From Streptomyces sp. BV286 (GTDB taxonomy: Bacteria > Actinomycetota > Actinomycetes > Streptomycetales > Streptomycetaceae): a DNA stretch of 64,000 nt. The position numbers were made by a program, and so were the translations under genes. Positions 41,120 through 49,894 of this stretch are shown piece after piece (the stretch's first letter is position 1; each line of letters opens with the position of its first letter). The stretch spans positions 62,001 to 126,000 of the forward strand of contig NZ_JAHRIB010000130.1 in assembly GCF_019090165.1 (NCBI RefSeq). The letters are read 5' to 3'. Under the pieces are notes generated by a model that ran no database searches, was not told where the DNA came from, and saw nothing but the letters and a program-made list of their open reading frames with translations.

Positions 41120-42904
41120 ATGGCCTCGGTCACGTCCCTCACCGCCCACGTCCACCAGCGCCTGTCGGACGCGCTCACGGCAGCCCTGCCGGAGACCGCG
41201 ACCGCGGACCCGCTGCTGCGACGCAGCGACAGGGCGGACTTCCAGGCCAACGGAATCCTCGCCCTGGCGAAGAAGGCGAAGGCCAACCCCAGGGACCTCG
41301 CGACGCAGGTCGTCGACCGGGTCGTCACGGGTGACCTGATCGAGGACATCGAGGTCTCGGGCCCCGGCTTCCTGAACATCACGATCACGGACCGGGCGAT
41401 CACGGAGACCCTCGCGGCCCGTGCCACGGACCCGGCGGGCCGTCTCGGCGTGCCGTTCACCGAGCAGCCGGGCACGACGGTCATCGACTACGCCCAGCCG
41501 AACGTGGCGAAGGAGATGCACGTAGGCCACCTCCGCTCCGCGGTGATCGGTGACGCGGTCGTGCAGATCCTGGAGTTCGTCGGCGAGACCGTCGTCAGGC
41601 GGCACCACATCGGCGACTGGGGCACCCAGTTCGGCATGCTCATCCAGTACCTGGACGAGCACCCGCACGAGCTGGACCGTGAAGCCGCCGGGGACGACAC
41701 CGCGGAGACGGGCGAGGAGGCGATGTCGAACCTCAACCGCCTCTACAAGGCCGCGCGTACGCACTTCGACTCCGACGAGGAGTTCAAGACGCGGGCGCGT
41801 CGCAGGGTGGTCGACCTCCAGGCGGGCGACCCGTCCACCCTCGCCACCTGGCAGCGGTTCGTGGACGAGTCGAAGGTCTACTTCTTCTCGGTCTTCGAGA
41901 AGCTGGACATGGAGATCCGGGACGCTGACATCGTCGGCGAGTCGGGCTACAACGACATGCTGGACGAGACGTGCCGCCTCCTGGAGGAGTCGGGTGTCGC
42001 GGTCCGCTCGGAGGGCGCGCTGTGCGTGTTCTTCGACGACGTCAAGGGCCCCGACGGCAACCCCGTCCCGCTGATCGTGAAGAAGTCGGACGGCGGCTAC
42101 GGCTACGCGGCCACCGACCTCTCCGCGATCAGGAACCGCGTCTTCGACCTGAAGGCGGACACGCTCCTCTACGTGGTCGACGCCCGCCAGTCCCTGCACT
42201 TCAAGATGGTCTTCGAGACGGCCCGCAGGGCGGGCTGGCTGAACGGCGGGACGAAGGCGCAGCAGCTGGCCTTCGGCACGGTCCTCGGCAAGGACGGCAA
42301 GCCGTTCAAGACGCGTGAGGGCGAGACGGTCCGGCTGGTCGACCTGCTGGACGAGGCGATCGACCGTGCCACGACGGTGGTCCGCGAGAAGGCCGAGAAG
42401 GTGGGCCTGACCGAGGAGGAGATCGTCGAGAACGGCCGGTTCGTCGGTGTGGGCGCCGTGAAGTACGCGGACCTCTCCACGTCGGCCGTCCGGGACTACA
42501 AGTTCGACCTGGACCAGATGGTGTCGCTGAACGGCGACACGAGCGTGTACCTCCAGTACGCGTACGCCCGTATCCAGTCGATCCTCCGCAAGGCCGGGGA
42601 CGCGCGTCCGCTGGCCCACCCGGAGCTCGCGCTGGCTCCGGCGGAGCGCGCGCTGGGTCTGCACCTGGACCAGTTCGGCGAGCTGCTCCTGGACGTGGCC
42701 ACGGGATACGAGCCGCACAAGCTGGCCTCGTACCTGTACCAGCTGGCGTCGCACCTGACGACGTTCTACGACCAGTGCCACGTGCTGAGCGACGCGAACC
42801 CGAAGGAGGTCGTCGAGAACCGTCTGTTCCTCGTCGACCTGACGGCCCGCACGCTCCACCAGGGCATGGCGCTGCTCGGCATCAGGACGCCCGGGCGCCT
42901 CTGA
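41120..42904 (+). CDS. argS: Arginyl-tRNA synthetase
   Basis: A 594-residue class I synthetase. The N-terminal Add-1 domain precedes DYAQPNVAKEMHVGHLRSAV (HIGH as HVGH), RRHHIGDWGTQFGMLIQYL, TLLYVVDARQSLHFKMVFE and the DALR anticodon-binding region near the end (YLYQLASHLTTFYDQCHVL). It charges tRNA-Arg. Length and motifs are normal. Start ATG 41120 has GAGGAGAACGG upstream. Confidence 0.97.
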   Translation: MASVTSLTAHVHQRLSDALTAALPETATADPLLRRSDRADFQANGILALAKKAKANPRDLATQVVDRVVTGDLIEDIEVSGPGFLNITITDRAITETLAARATDPAGRLGVPFTEQPGTTVIDYAQPNVAKEMHVGHLRSAVIGDAVVQILEFVGETVVRRHHIGDWGTQFGMLIQYLDEHPHELDREAAGDDTAETGEEAMSNLNRLYKAARTHFDSDEEFKTRARRRVVDLQAGDPSTLATWQRFVDESKVYFFSVFEKLDMEIRDADIVGESGYNDMLDETCRLLEESGVAVRSEGALCVFFDDVKGPDGNPVPLIVKKSDGGYGYAATDLSAIRNRVFDLKADTLLYVVDARQSLHFKMVFETARRAGWLNGGTKAQQLAFGTVLGKDGKPFKTREGETVRLVDLLDEAIDRATTVVREKAEKVGLTEEEIVENGRFVGVGAVKYADLSTSAVRDYKFDLDQMVSLNGDTSVYLQYAYARIQSILRKAGDARPLAHPELALAPAERALGLHLDQFGELLLDVATGYEPHKLASYLYQLASHLTTFYDQCHVLSDANPKEVVENRLFLVDLTARTLHQGMALLGIRTPGRL

Positions 42905-43264
42905 CCGACACCGGTCGACCCACACCCGTTCGGGTGAAGGGGTATTGAAGGCGTACACGTCAGAAGGGCTTTCGGGCTAGCGGTGATCGGCCTCGCGGCC
43001 GGTCGGCGGGCCCTGTGGCACGGCATCCGAGCCACAGGGCACCGCTCCGCATATGCCTCTGTCCTCACCCGCTCCGACGTGTCCATCCGTACGAGTGATG
43101 GCCAAAGGTTGAGGTGTCCGGGCGCACCCCGGAGTATGCGATGCTGCGGGGCGCCAAACCCCAACTTCGGGGAGTCCAGAGCCCTGTTGGACCGCACGCT
43201 GGGAGCGCGATGAGCACTGCACTGCCCTTCTTCACCCCGGCCGGCCGGAGGGTGTCCACCAGCC
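42905..43264. other. 360-base gap between argS and the phosphotransferase-like gene
   Basis: No convincing gene. It includes a small stem (ACCCG-TT-CGGGT near 42927) after argS, and a second, TCCGGG-CGCAC-CCCGGA around 43117-43133, followed by a pyrimidine/purine-skewed stretch. The part just before the next start holds GGAGGG at 43244-43249. Confidence 0.55.
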
Positions 43265-44191
43265 ATGCTGCCACTCGTTGAGACCGGCGAAGAACTGGAC
43301 GACGTCGTCCGGGACGAGGCACTGCTGCGACCCGCCGTCGCGGACCTGTGCGAGCGCCTCGGTCTGGTCCCGAAGCCGATGGTCCGCTTCATCGAGGGCT
43401 CGCTGCCGGTGTACTCCATCGGCGCCGCGCACGTCCTGAAGCTGTTCCCCGCCTTCGAGAAGCTCGACGCCAGGCGCGAGGAGCGGATGCTCAGCCATGT
43501 GTACGGCAAACTGCCGGTCCCGACACCGCAGTTGTACTCGGCGGGCGCGTACAAGAACGGCTGGTCCTTCGTCCTGATGTCCCGGCTGCCGGGCGAGAGC
43601 CTCGCGGAGGCCTGGCCGCGGATTCCGGCGGCGGAGCAGGACCGTATCGTCACGGAGGCCGGTGAGACCCTCGCGGCGCTGCACGCGCTGAGTCCGGCGC
43701 CGCTCGCTGGTTTCGTCGGTCCGTCCGACTGGGGCCTGTTCGTCGACTCGCAGCGTGCGAACGCGGTGGCTCAGCAGCGCGAGGCCGGGCTGTCCCAGGC
43801 CTGGCTGGAGCAGATTCCGTGGTTCCTGAGCTCGGTGCCGCTGGCCGCCCCGGCGCGACGCGTGCTGCTGCACACCGAGTTCATGCGCCAGCACCTGACC
43901 GTGGACCCGGAGGGCTGGCGCCTGACGGGCCTGTTCGACTTCGAGCCCGCGATGGTCGGTGATCCGGCCTACGACTTCGTGGGTGTGGGGCTGTTCGTCG
44001 CGTGTGGGCAGCCCCGGCTGCTGAAGCGGTTCTACGAGGCGTACGGGCGCCCCCCGTTCGACCCGCACACGCTCATGGCGTACACGCTGCTGCACGTCTA
44101 CAGCAATCTCCCCTGGTACCTGAGCACGATGCCCAAGCCGCCGAAGCCGACGCTGGACTCGCTCGCGGAGACGTGGTTCGGCACCGACTGA
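43265..44191 (+). CDS. Aminoglycoside phosphotransferase-fold protein with altered catalytic loop
   Basis: A 308-residue APH/choline-kinase fold protein. It has PMVRFIEGSLPVYSIGAAHVLKLFPA (ATP-binding lobe with Lys), SFVLMSRLPGESLAEAW, and LLHTEFMRQHLTVDPEGW where the family catalytic loop is HGD(L)xxxN: His is kept, but Asp is replaced by Glu and Asn by His. The later DFEPAMVGDPAYDFV retains the metal-binding Asp. This may reduce phosphotransfer activity. ATG 43265 is used; the GGAGGG is somewhat far (15 bases). Confidence 0.85.
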   Translation: MLPLVETGEELDDVVRDEALLRPAVADLCERLGLVPKPMVRFIEGSLPVYSIGAAHVLKLFPAFEKLDARREERMLSHVYGKLPVPTPQLYSAGAYKNGWSFVLMSRLPGESLAEAWPRIPAAEQDRIVTEAGETLAALHALSPAPLAGFVGPSDWGLFVDSQRANAVAQQREAGLSQAWLEQIPWFLSSVPLAAPARRVLLHTEFMRQHLTVDPEGWRLTGLFDFEPAMVGDPAYDFVGVGLFVACGQPRLLKRFYEAYGRPPFDPHTLMAYTLLHVYSNLPWYLSTMPKPPKPTLDSLAETWFGTD

Positions 44192-44291
44192 CGGGCCACG
44201 GCGACGGGCCCGCGCAGGGCGGCGCCGCCTCGGCCGTCGCCGGAGGCGGCCGCCGGCGCCGTTGTCAGTGACGAGCCCTACAGTCACGGGC

Positions 44292-45089
44292 ATGGCGACT
44301 CTTCCGAACCAGCTGCCGAAGCTGGCGGCCGATCCGACCGGCCGCTCGCTCGGTCTCGAACTCCCGCCCGGCACCCTCCTCGAGACGACGGTCGAGGGCC
44401 CCTGGGACGAACCGCTGCTGTGGCGCGCCGACGCCCCGGCGGCACCGGGCGACTGGCTGCGCCTGACGTCCGCGCGCCGCGCGGCGGGCCTGTGTCCGGT
44501 CCTGGTCGGGGGGAACACAGCCGGCGAATCGCACCCGGACAAGTGGGGGCTGGACCCGGACCTCGCCTCGTATCCGGGCGACCACGACGCCGAGGAGGTG
44601 CTCGCGGAGTCCTGGGAGGAGTTCGCGGCGGAGGCGGAGGACGCCGACTGGCCGGGCCTCGCCGCGGCGGGCCCGCTGGACGCCGATCCCGACGCGCGGG
44701 CGGCCGAGGTCACCGACGCCCTTGTCGGCAGCGCGAGTTGGCTTGGCCAACCGCATCTCGCGCTCGTGCCGGCCCGCCGCAGCGCCGACATCCCGGCTGC
44801 CATCGGCTGGTGCGGCCCGGTCAACCACACGACCGACGTGGCCCCGCTGTGCGCGGTCCTCCGCTCGTGGGAGGACCGCTTCGGCATACGGGTCGTGGCG
44901 CTCGCCTTCGACCAGCTCGTCGTCTCCGTGGCCGCCCCGCCCGGGACCCTGGCGGAGGCGGAGGCGATCGCCGCCGAGCACTACGCGTTCTGTCCGGACA
45001 GCATCGAGCAGAGCGACCACGGTTCCCTGCGGGTGTACGCCGAGCGCGAGGTGCTCGGCGCCCGCTCCTGGACGTTCTGGTGGGACTGA
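44292..45089 (+). CDS. DUF4253 protein
   Basis: A 265-residue cytoplasmic protein with the DUF4253 C-terminal domain (LALVPARRSADIPAAIGWCGPVNHTTDVAPLCAVLRSWEDRFGIRVVAL, ending ARSWTFWWD). No signal or membrane segment. Such proteins occur near contact-dependent systems in other bacteria but here it is solitary. ATG 44292 is chosen as the first start in good coding character; no strong ribosome-binding site is seen. Function unknown. Confidence 0.85.
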   Translation: MATLPNQLPKLAADPTGRSLGLELPPGTLLETTVEGPWDEPLLWRADAPAAPGDWLRLTSARRAAGLCPVLVGGNTAGESHPDKWGLDPDLASYPGDHDAEEVLAESWEEFAAEAEDADWPGLAAAGPLDADPDARAAEVTDALVGSASWLGQPHLALVPARRSADIPAAIGWCGPVNHTTDVAPLCAVLRSWEDRFGIRVVALAFDQLVVSVAAPPGTLAEAEAIAAEHYAFCPDSIEQSDHGSLRVYAEREVLGARSWTFWWD

Positions 45090-45135
45090 GCCGGGCGGGG
45101 GCGACGGGAGCGGGCGGGGCGTCGGAGGGCAGGAC

Positions 45136-46038
45136 TCAGGGCTTGCGGCCCGTGACCGCGTACACGTTGATGTCCGCGTCCGTCACGTCGTTGATGTCCC
45201 GGTACCGGACCTTCTCGATGTCGTCGAGTTCGTCGAGGTAGCCGGCCTCGGGCGGCTCGGGCACCGGCGCCGCGTCGTCGGGCCGCCAGTGGTGGGCGGG
45301 GACCACACCGGGCGCGTCGATCTCCAGCCCGTTCTCCGTGAGGAACCGCTCGACCTCCGCCTTCGAGCGCAGCACGAAGGTGAAGCCGCGCTCGGTGTAC
45401 GTCCGCTGGACCGCGCGGATGTTCTCGGGGTTGAGGTCCTCGGTGAGATGGCTGAGCACGAGCCGGCTGCCCGAGGGCAGGGCCTCGATCAGTTCGCGCA
45501 CGATCGGGTAGGCCTTCTCGTCCTCGACGAAGTGCAGGACCGCCACGAGCGCGAGGGCGACCGGCCGGTCGAAGTCCAGGGTCTTCGCGGCCGTTTCGAG
45601 GATCTGGGCCGGGTTCTCGAGGTCGGCGTCGATGTAGTCGGTGAGGCCCTGGGGCCCGCTGGTGAGCAGGGCGCGCGCGTGGGCGAGAACGACCGGGTCG
45701 TTGTCGACGTACACGACCCGGGAGTCGGGGGCGATGCGCTGGGCGATCTGGTGCACGTTCTCCTGGGTCGGCAGCCCGGTGCCGATGTCCAGGTACTGCC
45801 GGATGCCTTCCTCGCCCGACAGCGTGTTGACCGCCCGGCGCAGGAAGTCGCGGTTGTGCCGGACGTCGAGGTAGCCGCGCGGGTTGGCGGTGAGCGCGGC
45901 GGCGGCCGCGGCCCGGTCCACCGGGTAGTTGTCCTTGCCCCCGAGGAAGACGTCGTAGACACGGGCCGGGTGTGCCTTGGTGGTGTCGATCCTCCTTCTC
46001 AGCTCGGCGGGGTCCTGGCTGAGAGCATCACCGGGCAT
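45136..46038 (-). CDS. PF04672-type SAM-dependent methyltransferase (paralogue B)
   Basis: A 300-residue paralogue of the protein at 18064-18882. Shared landmarks are ARVYDVFLGGKDNYPVDRAAA, GIRQYLDIGTGLPTQENVHQIA and SRVVYVDNDPVVLAHARALL. The C-terminal part is longer and ends with an acidic segment (AGYLDELDDIEKVRYRDI). GGGAGAGG lies 4 bases before ATG 46038. Substrate unknown. It is convergent with the DUF4253 gene. Confidence 0.9.
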   Translation of the reverse strand: MPGDALSQDPAELRRRIDTTKAHPARVYDVFLGGKDNYPVDRAAAAAALTANPRGYLDVRHNRDFLRRAVNTLSGEEGIRQYLDIGTGLPTQENVHQIAQRIAPDSRVVYVDNDPVVLAHARALLTSGPQGLTDYIDADLENPAQILETAAKTLDFDRPVALALVAVLHFVEDEKAYPIVRELIEALPSGSRLVLSHLTEDLNPENIRAVQRTYTERGFTFVLRSKAEVERFLTENGLEIDAPGVVPAHHWRPDDAAPVPEPPEAGYLDELDDIEKVRYRDINDVTDADINVYAVTGRKP

Positions 46039-46182
46039 AGAGCCTCTCCCTGGAGAGTCGCGTCAGTCAACGAGCAACAACCTAACTCCCAGGGCGACTT
46101 GATAGTGCCCTGAATCCAAGTTCAATCCAACGGATCACGCCGGCCGGGTTTGCCGGACGCCGATCCGGGAAGGGGCGGCCGC

Positions 46183-47787
46183 TCAGCCGAGCACGTCGGG
46201 CTCGTACGGGTTCCGTCCCCATTCGGAGTCGCCGAGCGGGAAGTCGTACGCGGGCCGCCCCACGTTCCCGCTCGTCCGGAACGGCTTTCCCTGGTCGTCG
46301 ACCCGCACGGAACCCGACTCCGAGCCGCTGGACCAGTCGAGCTCCAGGAACCAGCTCACGTTGTGCGTCCGGGCGTCCGCGAAGATGTAGAAGACCTCGG
46401 GGTCGGACTCGCTCACCTTGTACGGGAAGTCGCGCTGTCCGGCCTTGGGCGAGGTATCGGGCCGCCCGGCGTCGAGGTTCACACCGAACGACGTGGTCTC
46501 CACATCGCCGCCGCATCCGACGCCCATCGCGAAGTCGTTCCAGGCGAGCGGCTTGCTCTTGTCCACCACCCGCACGTGCAGGTCCTCCAGGACGACGGTG
46601 CCCTTTCCGGTGCCCTGGACGGTCACCGCGAGCATCTGCTGCCCGGCGGCGACCCCGCCGAGCGCGTTGACCCACCCGCGCGCGTCGGGCTCACTCGGAG
46701 GCGGGGGCACCTGCTCGGCCCTGCGGTCGACAAGATAGTGCTGGCTGCACGGGCCCTCCCACTTGTACGGGTTGACGGCGACGGTGGGCGCGGTGACGCC
46801 GTCCGCGGCCGCGGGGCCACCACCCCGCGTCGCCCCGGCCCCGCCGGCCCGGGAGGCGGAGGACGAAACAGATGGCTTGGGGCTCGCGGACCGCGAGGCG
46901 GACGGTGAGGGCGACCCGCTCTTCTCATCGCCGGACCTGCCGGCCTCCGGCCGGCCGTCGACGGACTCGGCCGCCCCCACCGACTCCTTCCGGCCCTTGC
47001 CGTCGTCGTCCCCGCCCGGCACGAGATTCACCACGAGCGCCGCGGACACGACGGCGGCGGCCACGGCGGCACCGGCGAGGGCGACGGTACGCCGCCGCCG
47101 AGCGACCGGAACGTCAGAGGAGTCCGGCGGGGCCGGAGAGCCAAGAGGAGCCATGGAAGCGGCGGAAGCGCCGGCCGTGCTGCTGTCGACCTCGGCATCG
47201 ACATCGACATCGGAGGCGACATCGGAGGCGGACACGGCCCGGCCCTCGAAGCCGGAGTCGGCACCAGAACCGGCCCCGGAGCCAGAACTCCCGGGGCCGG
47301 AGCCAGAACCCGCGGGGCTGAGGCCGGAGTTGGAACCCGCGGGACCGGAGCCGGGGTTAGAACTCCCGGAACCGGAGCCGGAGCCGGAATTGGAACTCAC
47401 GGAACCGGAGCCGGAGTTAAAACTCGCGGGGCCGGAGTTAGAACTCGCGGGGCCGGAGTTGGAACTCGCGGGGCCGAAGTTAGAACTCGCGGGGCCGGAG
47501 TTGGAACTCCCGGAACCGGAGCTGGAACCGCTCCCGGCCTGTTTCTGCCTCCGCAGCGCATCCGCGAGAACCCACCGCCGGTGCAGCTCCACCAGCTCCT
47601 CGGGCGTGGCCCGGCAGATGCGCGCGAACCGCTCCACGGGCGCGTAGTCCGTCGGCACGGCATCCCCGTTGACGTACCGGTGCAGCGTGGACGCGCTCGT
47701 GTGGAGCCGCTTCCCGAGCACCCCGTAGCTGAGCCCGGACCGCTCCTTCAACTGCCCCAAGAGCTCCGTGAACTCGTCCCCCGCCAC
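46183..47787 (-). CDS. Membrane-anchored XRE-type regulator with Ser/Asn/Gly repeats
   Basis: A 534-residue protein. Residues 1-85 hold an XRE helix-turn-helix (LLGQLKERSGLSYGVLGKRLHTSASTLHRYVNGD). Next come about 100 residues of SSNSGPA-type repeats and acidic linker, one membrane helix after RRRR (TVALAGAAVAAAVVSAALVVNLV), a second Ser/Pro linker and an extracellular domain of about 170 residues (WEGPCSQHYLVDRRAEQVPPPP... GCGGDVETTSFGVNLD). The domain order predicts a one-component signal transducer across the membrane. GTG 47787 has GGGAG 7 bases upstream. Similar proteins are common in Streptomyces, function unproven. Confidence 0.85.
   Translation of the reverse strand: MAGDEFTELLGQLKERSGLSYGVLGKRLHTSASTLHRYVNGDAVPTDYAPVERFARICRATPEELVELHRRWVLADALRRQKQAGSGSSSGSGSSNSGPASSNFGPASSNSGPASSNSGPASFNSGSGSVSSNSGSGSGSGSSNPGSGPAGSNSGLSPAGSGSGPGSSGSGAGSGADSGFEGRAVSASDVASDVDVDAEVDSSTAGASAASMAPLGSPAPPDSSDVPVARRRRTVALAGAAVAAAVVSAALVVNLVPGGDDDGKGRKESVGAAESVDGRPEAGRSGDEKSGSPSPSASRSASPKPSVSSSASRAGGAGATRGGGPAAADGVTAPTVAVNPYKWEGPCSQHYLVDRRAEQVPPPPSEPDARGWVNALGGVAAGQQMLAVTVQGTGKGTVVLEDLHVRVVDKSKPLAWNDFAMGVGCGGDVETTSFGVNLDAGRPDTSPKAGQRDFPYKVSESDPEVFYIFADARTHNVSWFLELDWSSGSESGSVRVDDQGKPFRTSGNVGRPAYDFPLGDSEWGRNPYEPDVLG
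47414..47518 (-). repeat. 21-bp tandem repeat, five units, in the XRE regulator
   Basis: Units start GAGTTAAAACTCGCGGGGCC and differ at one to four positions. They encode the heptapeptide SNSGPAS in five copies. Length changes by whole units would keep the frame. Confidence 0.9.
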
Positions 47788-48003
47788 CGTTTCTCCCTCT
47801 TCTCGCGTCCCGGATCCCCGTTCCAGGGGTAGGTCGTTCCCCCAGGTCAGAGCCGTTGCAGCCATTCCAGCGTCCCGAAGAACCCAACAGGTGTGGCGGC
47901 CGGGACGGGGCGCCGCACAAGCTTGGGCCATCCAAGCACGCCGCTCCCGGCACCCGGTCGAGTGGTCCGTGCCACCACCCGTACCGCATCAGGGGGACCA
48001 CTC

Positions 48004-48756
48004 ATGTCCGCACGCACCGCCCGCACCGCACGCACCGCCGGCACCGCCCGCACTCGTATGCTCGCCGCCGCCACGTTCGCGGTCGCCGCACTGACGCTGA
48101 CGGCGTGCAACAACGGAGAGGGCGTTCGCGACGAGGGCGCGTCGGCCGACACCGGCTCCTCGTCCGTGACCCCCTCACCCAAGGGCAGCGAGGGAAGCTC
48201 CAAGGGCGCGGGGCAGACCGACCCCGCGGGATCGACGTCAGGCGGCGACAAGGGCACGCAGGGCTCCACGGGCGGCGCAACGAACTCCTCGAATCCGCAG
48301 GGTTCTTCGGGCTCTTCGGGCTCTTCGGGCTCGACGGACTCGGACTCCTCCGCCCTCACTCCCTGCACCACCGTCCGTACGACCGCCACCGTGGTCTCCC
48401 GCCCCCTCAACCACCTCCTCCTCACCGTCACCAACACCGGCTCGAAGAACTGCGACCTGACCGGCTACCCGGCCGTCCGCTTCGGCGAGGCCCAGTCGGT
48501 ACCGCCGGTCTTCGAGGACTCCAAGCCGCAGGCGGTCACCACGCTGGCTCCGGGCGAATCGGGCTACGCGGGCGTGCTCCTGTCGGCGGCGGACGGCAGC
48601 GGCTCCAACGGCTACACGGCCAAGTCGCTGACGTTCCACCTCAAGGGCTCGGAGCGGGTTCAGAAGCCGTCGCTCCCCGCGAAGGGCGTGTACGTGGACG
48701 ACTCGATCCACGTCACGTACTGGCAGTCGACGATGGACAGCGCCCTCGCCTGGTGA
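48004..48756 (+). CDS. DUF4232 secreted lipoprotein
   Basis: A 250-residue lipoprotein. The N-terminus is an Ala-Arg-Thr repeat (ARTARTARTAGTARTR), then a signal with lipobox LTAC (near 35). A Ser/Gly-rich linker of about 80 residues precedes the DUF4232 domain (CTTVRTTATVVSRPLNHLLLTVTNTGSKNCDLTGYPAVRFG... LAPGESGYAGVLLSA), a cell-surface beta-sandwich. AGGGGGA lies 6 bases before ATG 48004. It is divergent from the XRE regulator. Confidence 0.9.
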   Translation: MSARTARTARTAGTARTRMLAAATFAVAALTLTACNNGEGVRDEGASADTGSSSVTPSPKGSEGSSKGAGQTDPAGSTSGGDKGTQGSTGGATNSSNPQGSSGSSGSSGSTDSDSSALTPCTTVRTTATVVSRPLNHLLLTVTNTGSKNCDLTGYPAVRFGEAQSVPPVFEDSKPQAVTTLAPGESGYAGVLLSAADGSGSNGYTAKSLTFHLKGSERVQKPSLPAKGVYVDDSIHVTYWQSTMDSALAW

Positions 48757-48852
48757 CCCCGAGCGCCGGCCCCACCCACCGGCGCCACGCACCCACATCA
48801 CACGCCCATCTCACGCACCCACATCACACACCCGCCTCACTCACCAAGAGGT

Positions 48853-48879
48853 AAGCACCTGACCAACTAGTGGGTACTT
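48853..48879 (+). promoter_or_regulatory. HxlR-type operator candidate before the imine-reductase-like gene
   Basis: AAGCACC at 48853 and GGTACTT at 48873 form an inverted pair separated by 13 bases that contain the smaller palindrome CCAACTAGTGG. This style of site, GTAC-half sites around a central ACTAGT, is what I remember for HxlR-family repressors. No regulator gene is adjacent. Confidence 0.45.
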
Positions 48880-48904
48880 GTGGCGAGTTGGGCCCCCGAC
48901 CAGC

Positions 48905-49825
48905 ATGGTCGTCATGGCACCCCACAACTCGTCACAGACTCCCGCCCCCGCCCCCGCCCCCGCCCTCGCCCCCGTCACCGTCCTCGGCCTGGGCCTCATG
49001 GGCACCGCGCTCGCGACCGCCCTCCTGAGGGCCGGCCACCCCACCACGGTCTGGAACCGCACCCGGTCCAGAACGGGCCCGCTCACCGCACAGGGGGCGA
49101 CACCGGCCGACACCCCGGCCGAGGCCGTCTCCGCGAGCCCGCTGGTCGTCGTCTGCCTCACGACGTACGACGACGTGACCGGGCTCCTCCAGCCGCACAC
49201 CACCGCGCTGGCGGGCCGCACCCTGGTGAACGTCACCAACGGAACACCCGCGCAGGCACGGAAGTTCGCGATCTGGGCGCAGGAGCACGGCATCCAGTAC
49301 GTGGACGGCGGCATCATGGCCGTGCCCCAGATGATCGGGACCCCCGCCGCGTACGTCCTCTACAGCGGCGACCAGGAGGCGTACGCGTCGCACCGGCCGG
49401 CTCTCGCGGCCCTGGGCGGCACCCGCTGGACGGGCACGGACCCGGGCCTGGCGGCCCTCTACGACCTGTCCCTGCTGACGGGCATGTACGGCATGGTGAT
49501 GGGCGTGGCCCAGTCCTTCGCCCTGATCCGCTCCCAGGGCATCGAGGCCCGGGAGTTCGCCCCGCTGCTCTCGGACTGGCTGAACGCCATGACGGCCGGC
49601 CTGGTCCCCGGCACGGCCGAGGCGGTCGACACCGGCCGCCACCTGACCGACGTCTCCAGCCTGGCCGTCAACCAGGCGGCGTTCCCGAACCTGCTGACCG
49701 CCTTCGCCGACCAGGGCGTTCGCCCCGAACTCTTCGCCCCGATGCGGGAGTTGCTCGACCGGGCGGTCGCCGAGGGCCACGCGGACGACGGCTTCTCCCG
49801 CCTGGTGGAGCTGCTGAGGGTCTGA
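48905..49825 (+). CDS. NAD(P)-binding imine reductase/6PGDH-like oxidoreductase
   Basis: About 306 residues. The Rossmann motif is VTVLGLGLMGTALATALLRAGH, followed by TTVWNRTRSR (NADP-type Arg), VNVTNGTPAQARKFAIWAQEHG and the dimerisation helices AALYDLSLLTGMYGMVMG and VNQAAFPNLLTAF. This fits the imine reductase clan of the 3-hydroxyisobutyrate dehydrogenase family. ATG 48905 or 48914 may be used. A Pro/Ala repeat of the N-terminus (APAPAPALAP) precedes the fold. Substrate unknown. Confidence 0.85.
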   Translation: MVVMAPHNSSQTPAPAPAPALAPVTVLGLGLMGTALATALLRAGHPTTVWNRTRSRTGPLTAQGATPADTPAEAVSASPLVVVCLTTYDDVTGLLQPHTTALAGRTLVNVTNGTPAQARKFAIWAQEHGIQYVDGGIMAVPQMIGTPAAYVLYSGDQEAYASHRPALAALGGTRWTGTDPGLAALYDLSLLTGMYGMVMGVAQSFALIRSQGIEAREFAPLLSDWLNAMTAGLVPGTAEAVDTGRHLTDVSSLAVNQAAFPNLLTAFADQGVRPELFAPMRELLDRAVAEGHADDGFSRLVELLRV

Positions 49826-49894
49826 CGGCGCGGCCTCAGGGGCGGCCGGGACCGGTCGGGCGGCACAGGCCACGGGCCGTCGGCGGAACTGGCG

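Noticed and set aside
42983..43213. A 76-codon open frame between argS and the phosphotransferase-like gene
   Set aside because: No ribosome-binding site, no recognisable sequence and biased Arg/Cys content; treated as chance.
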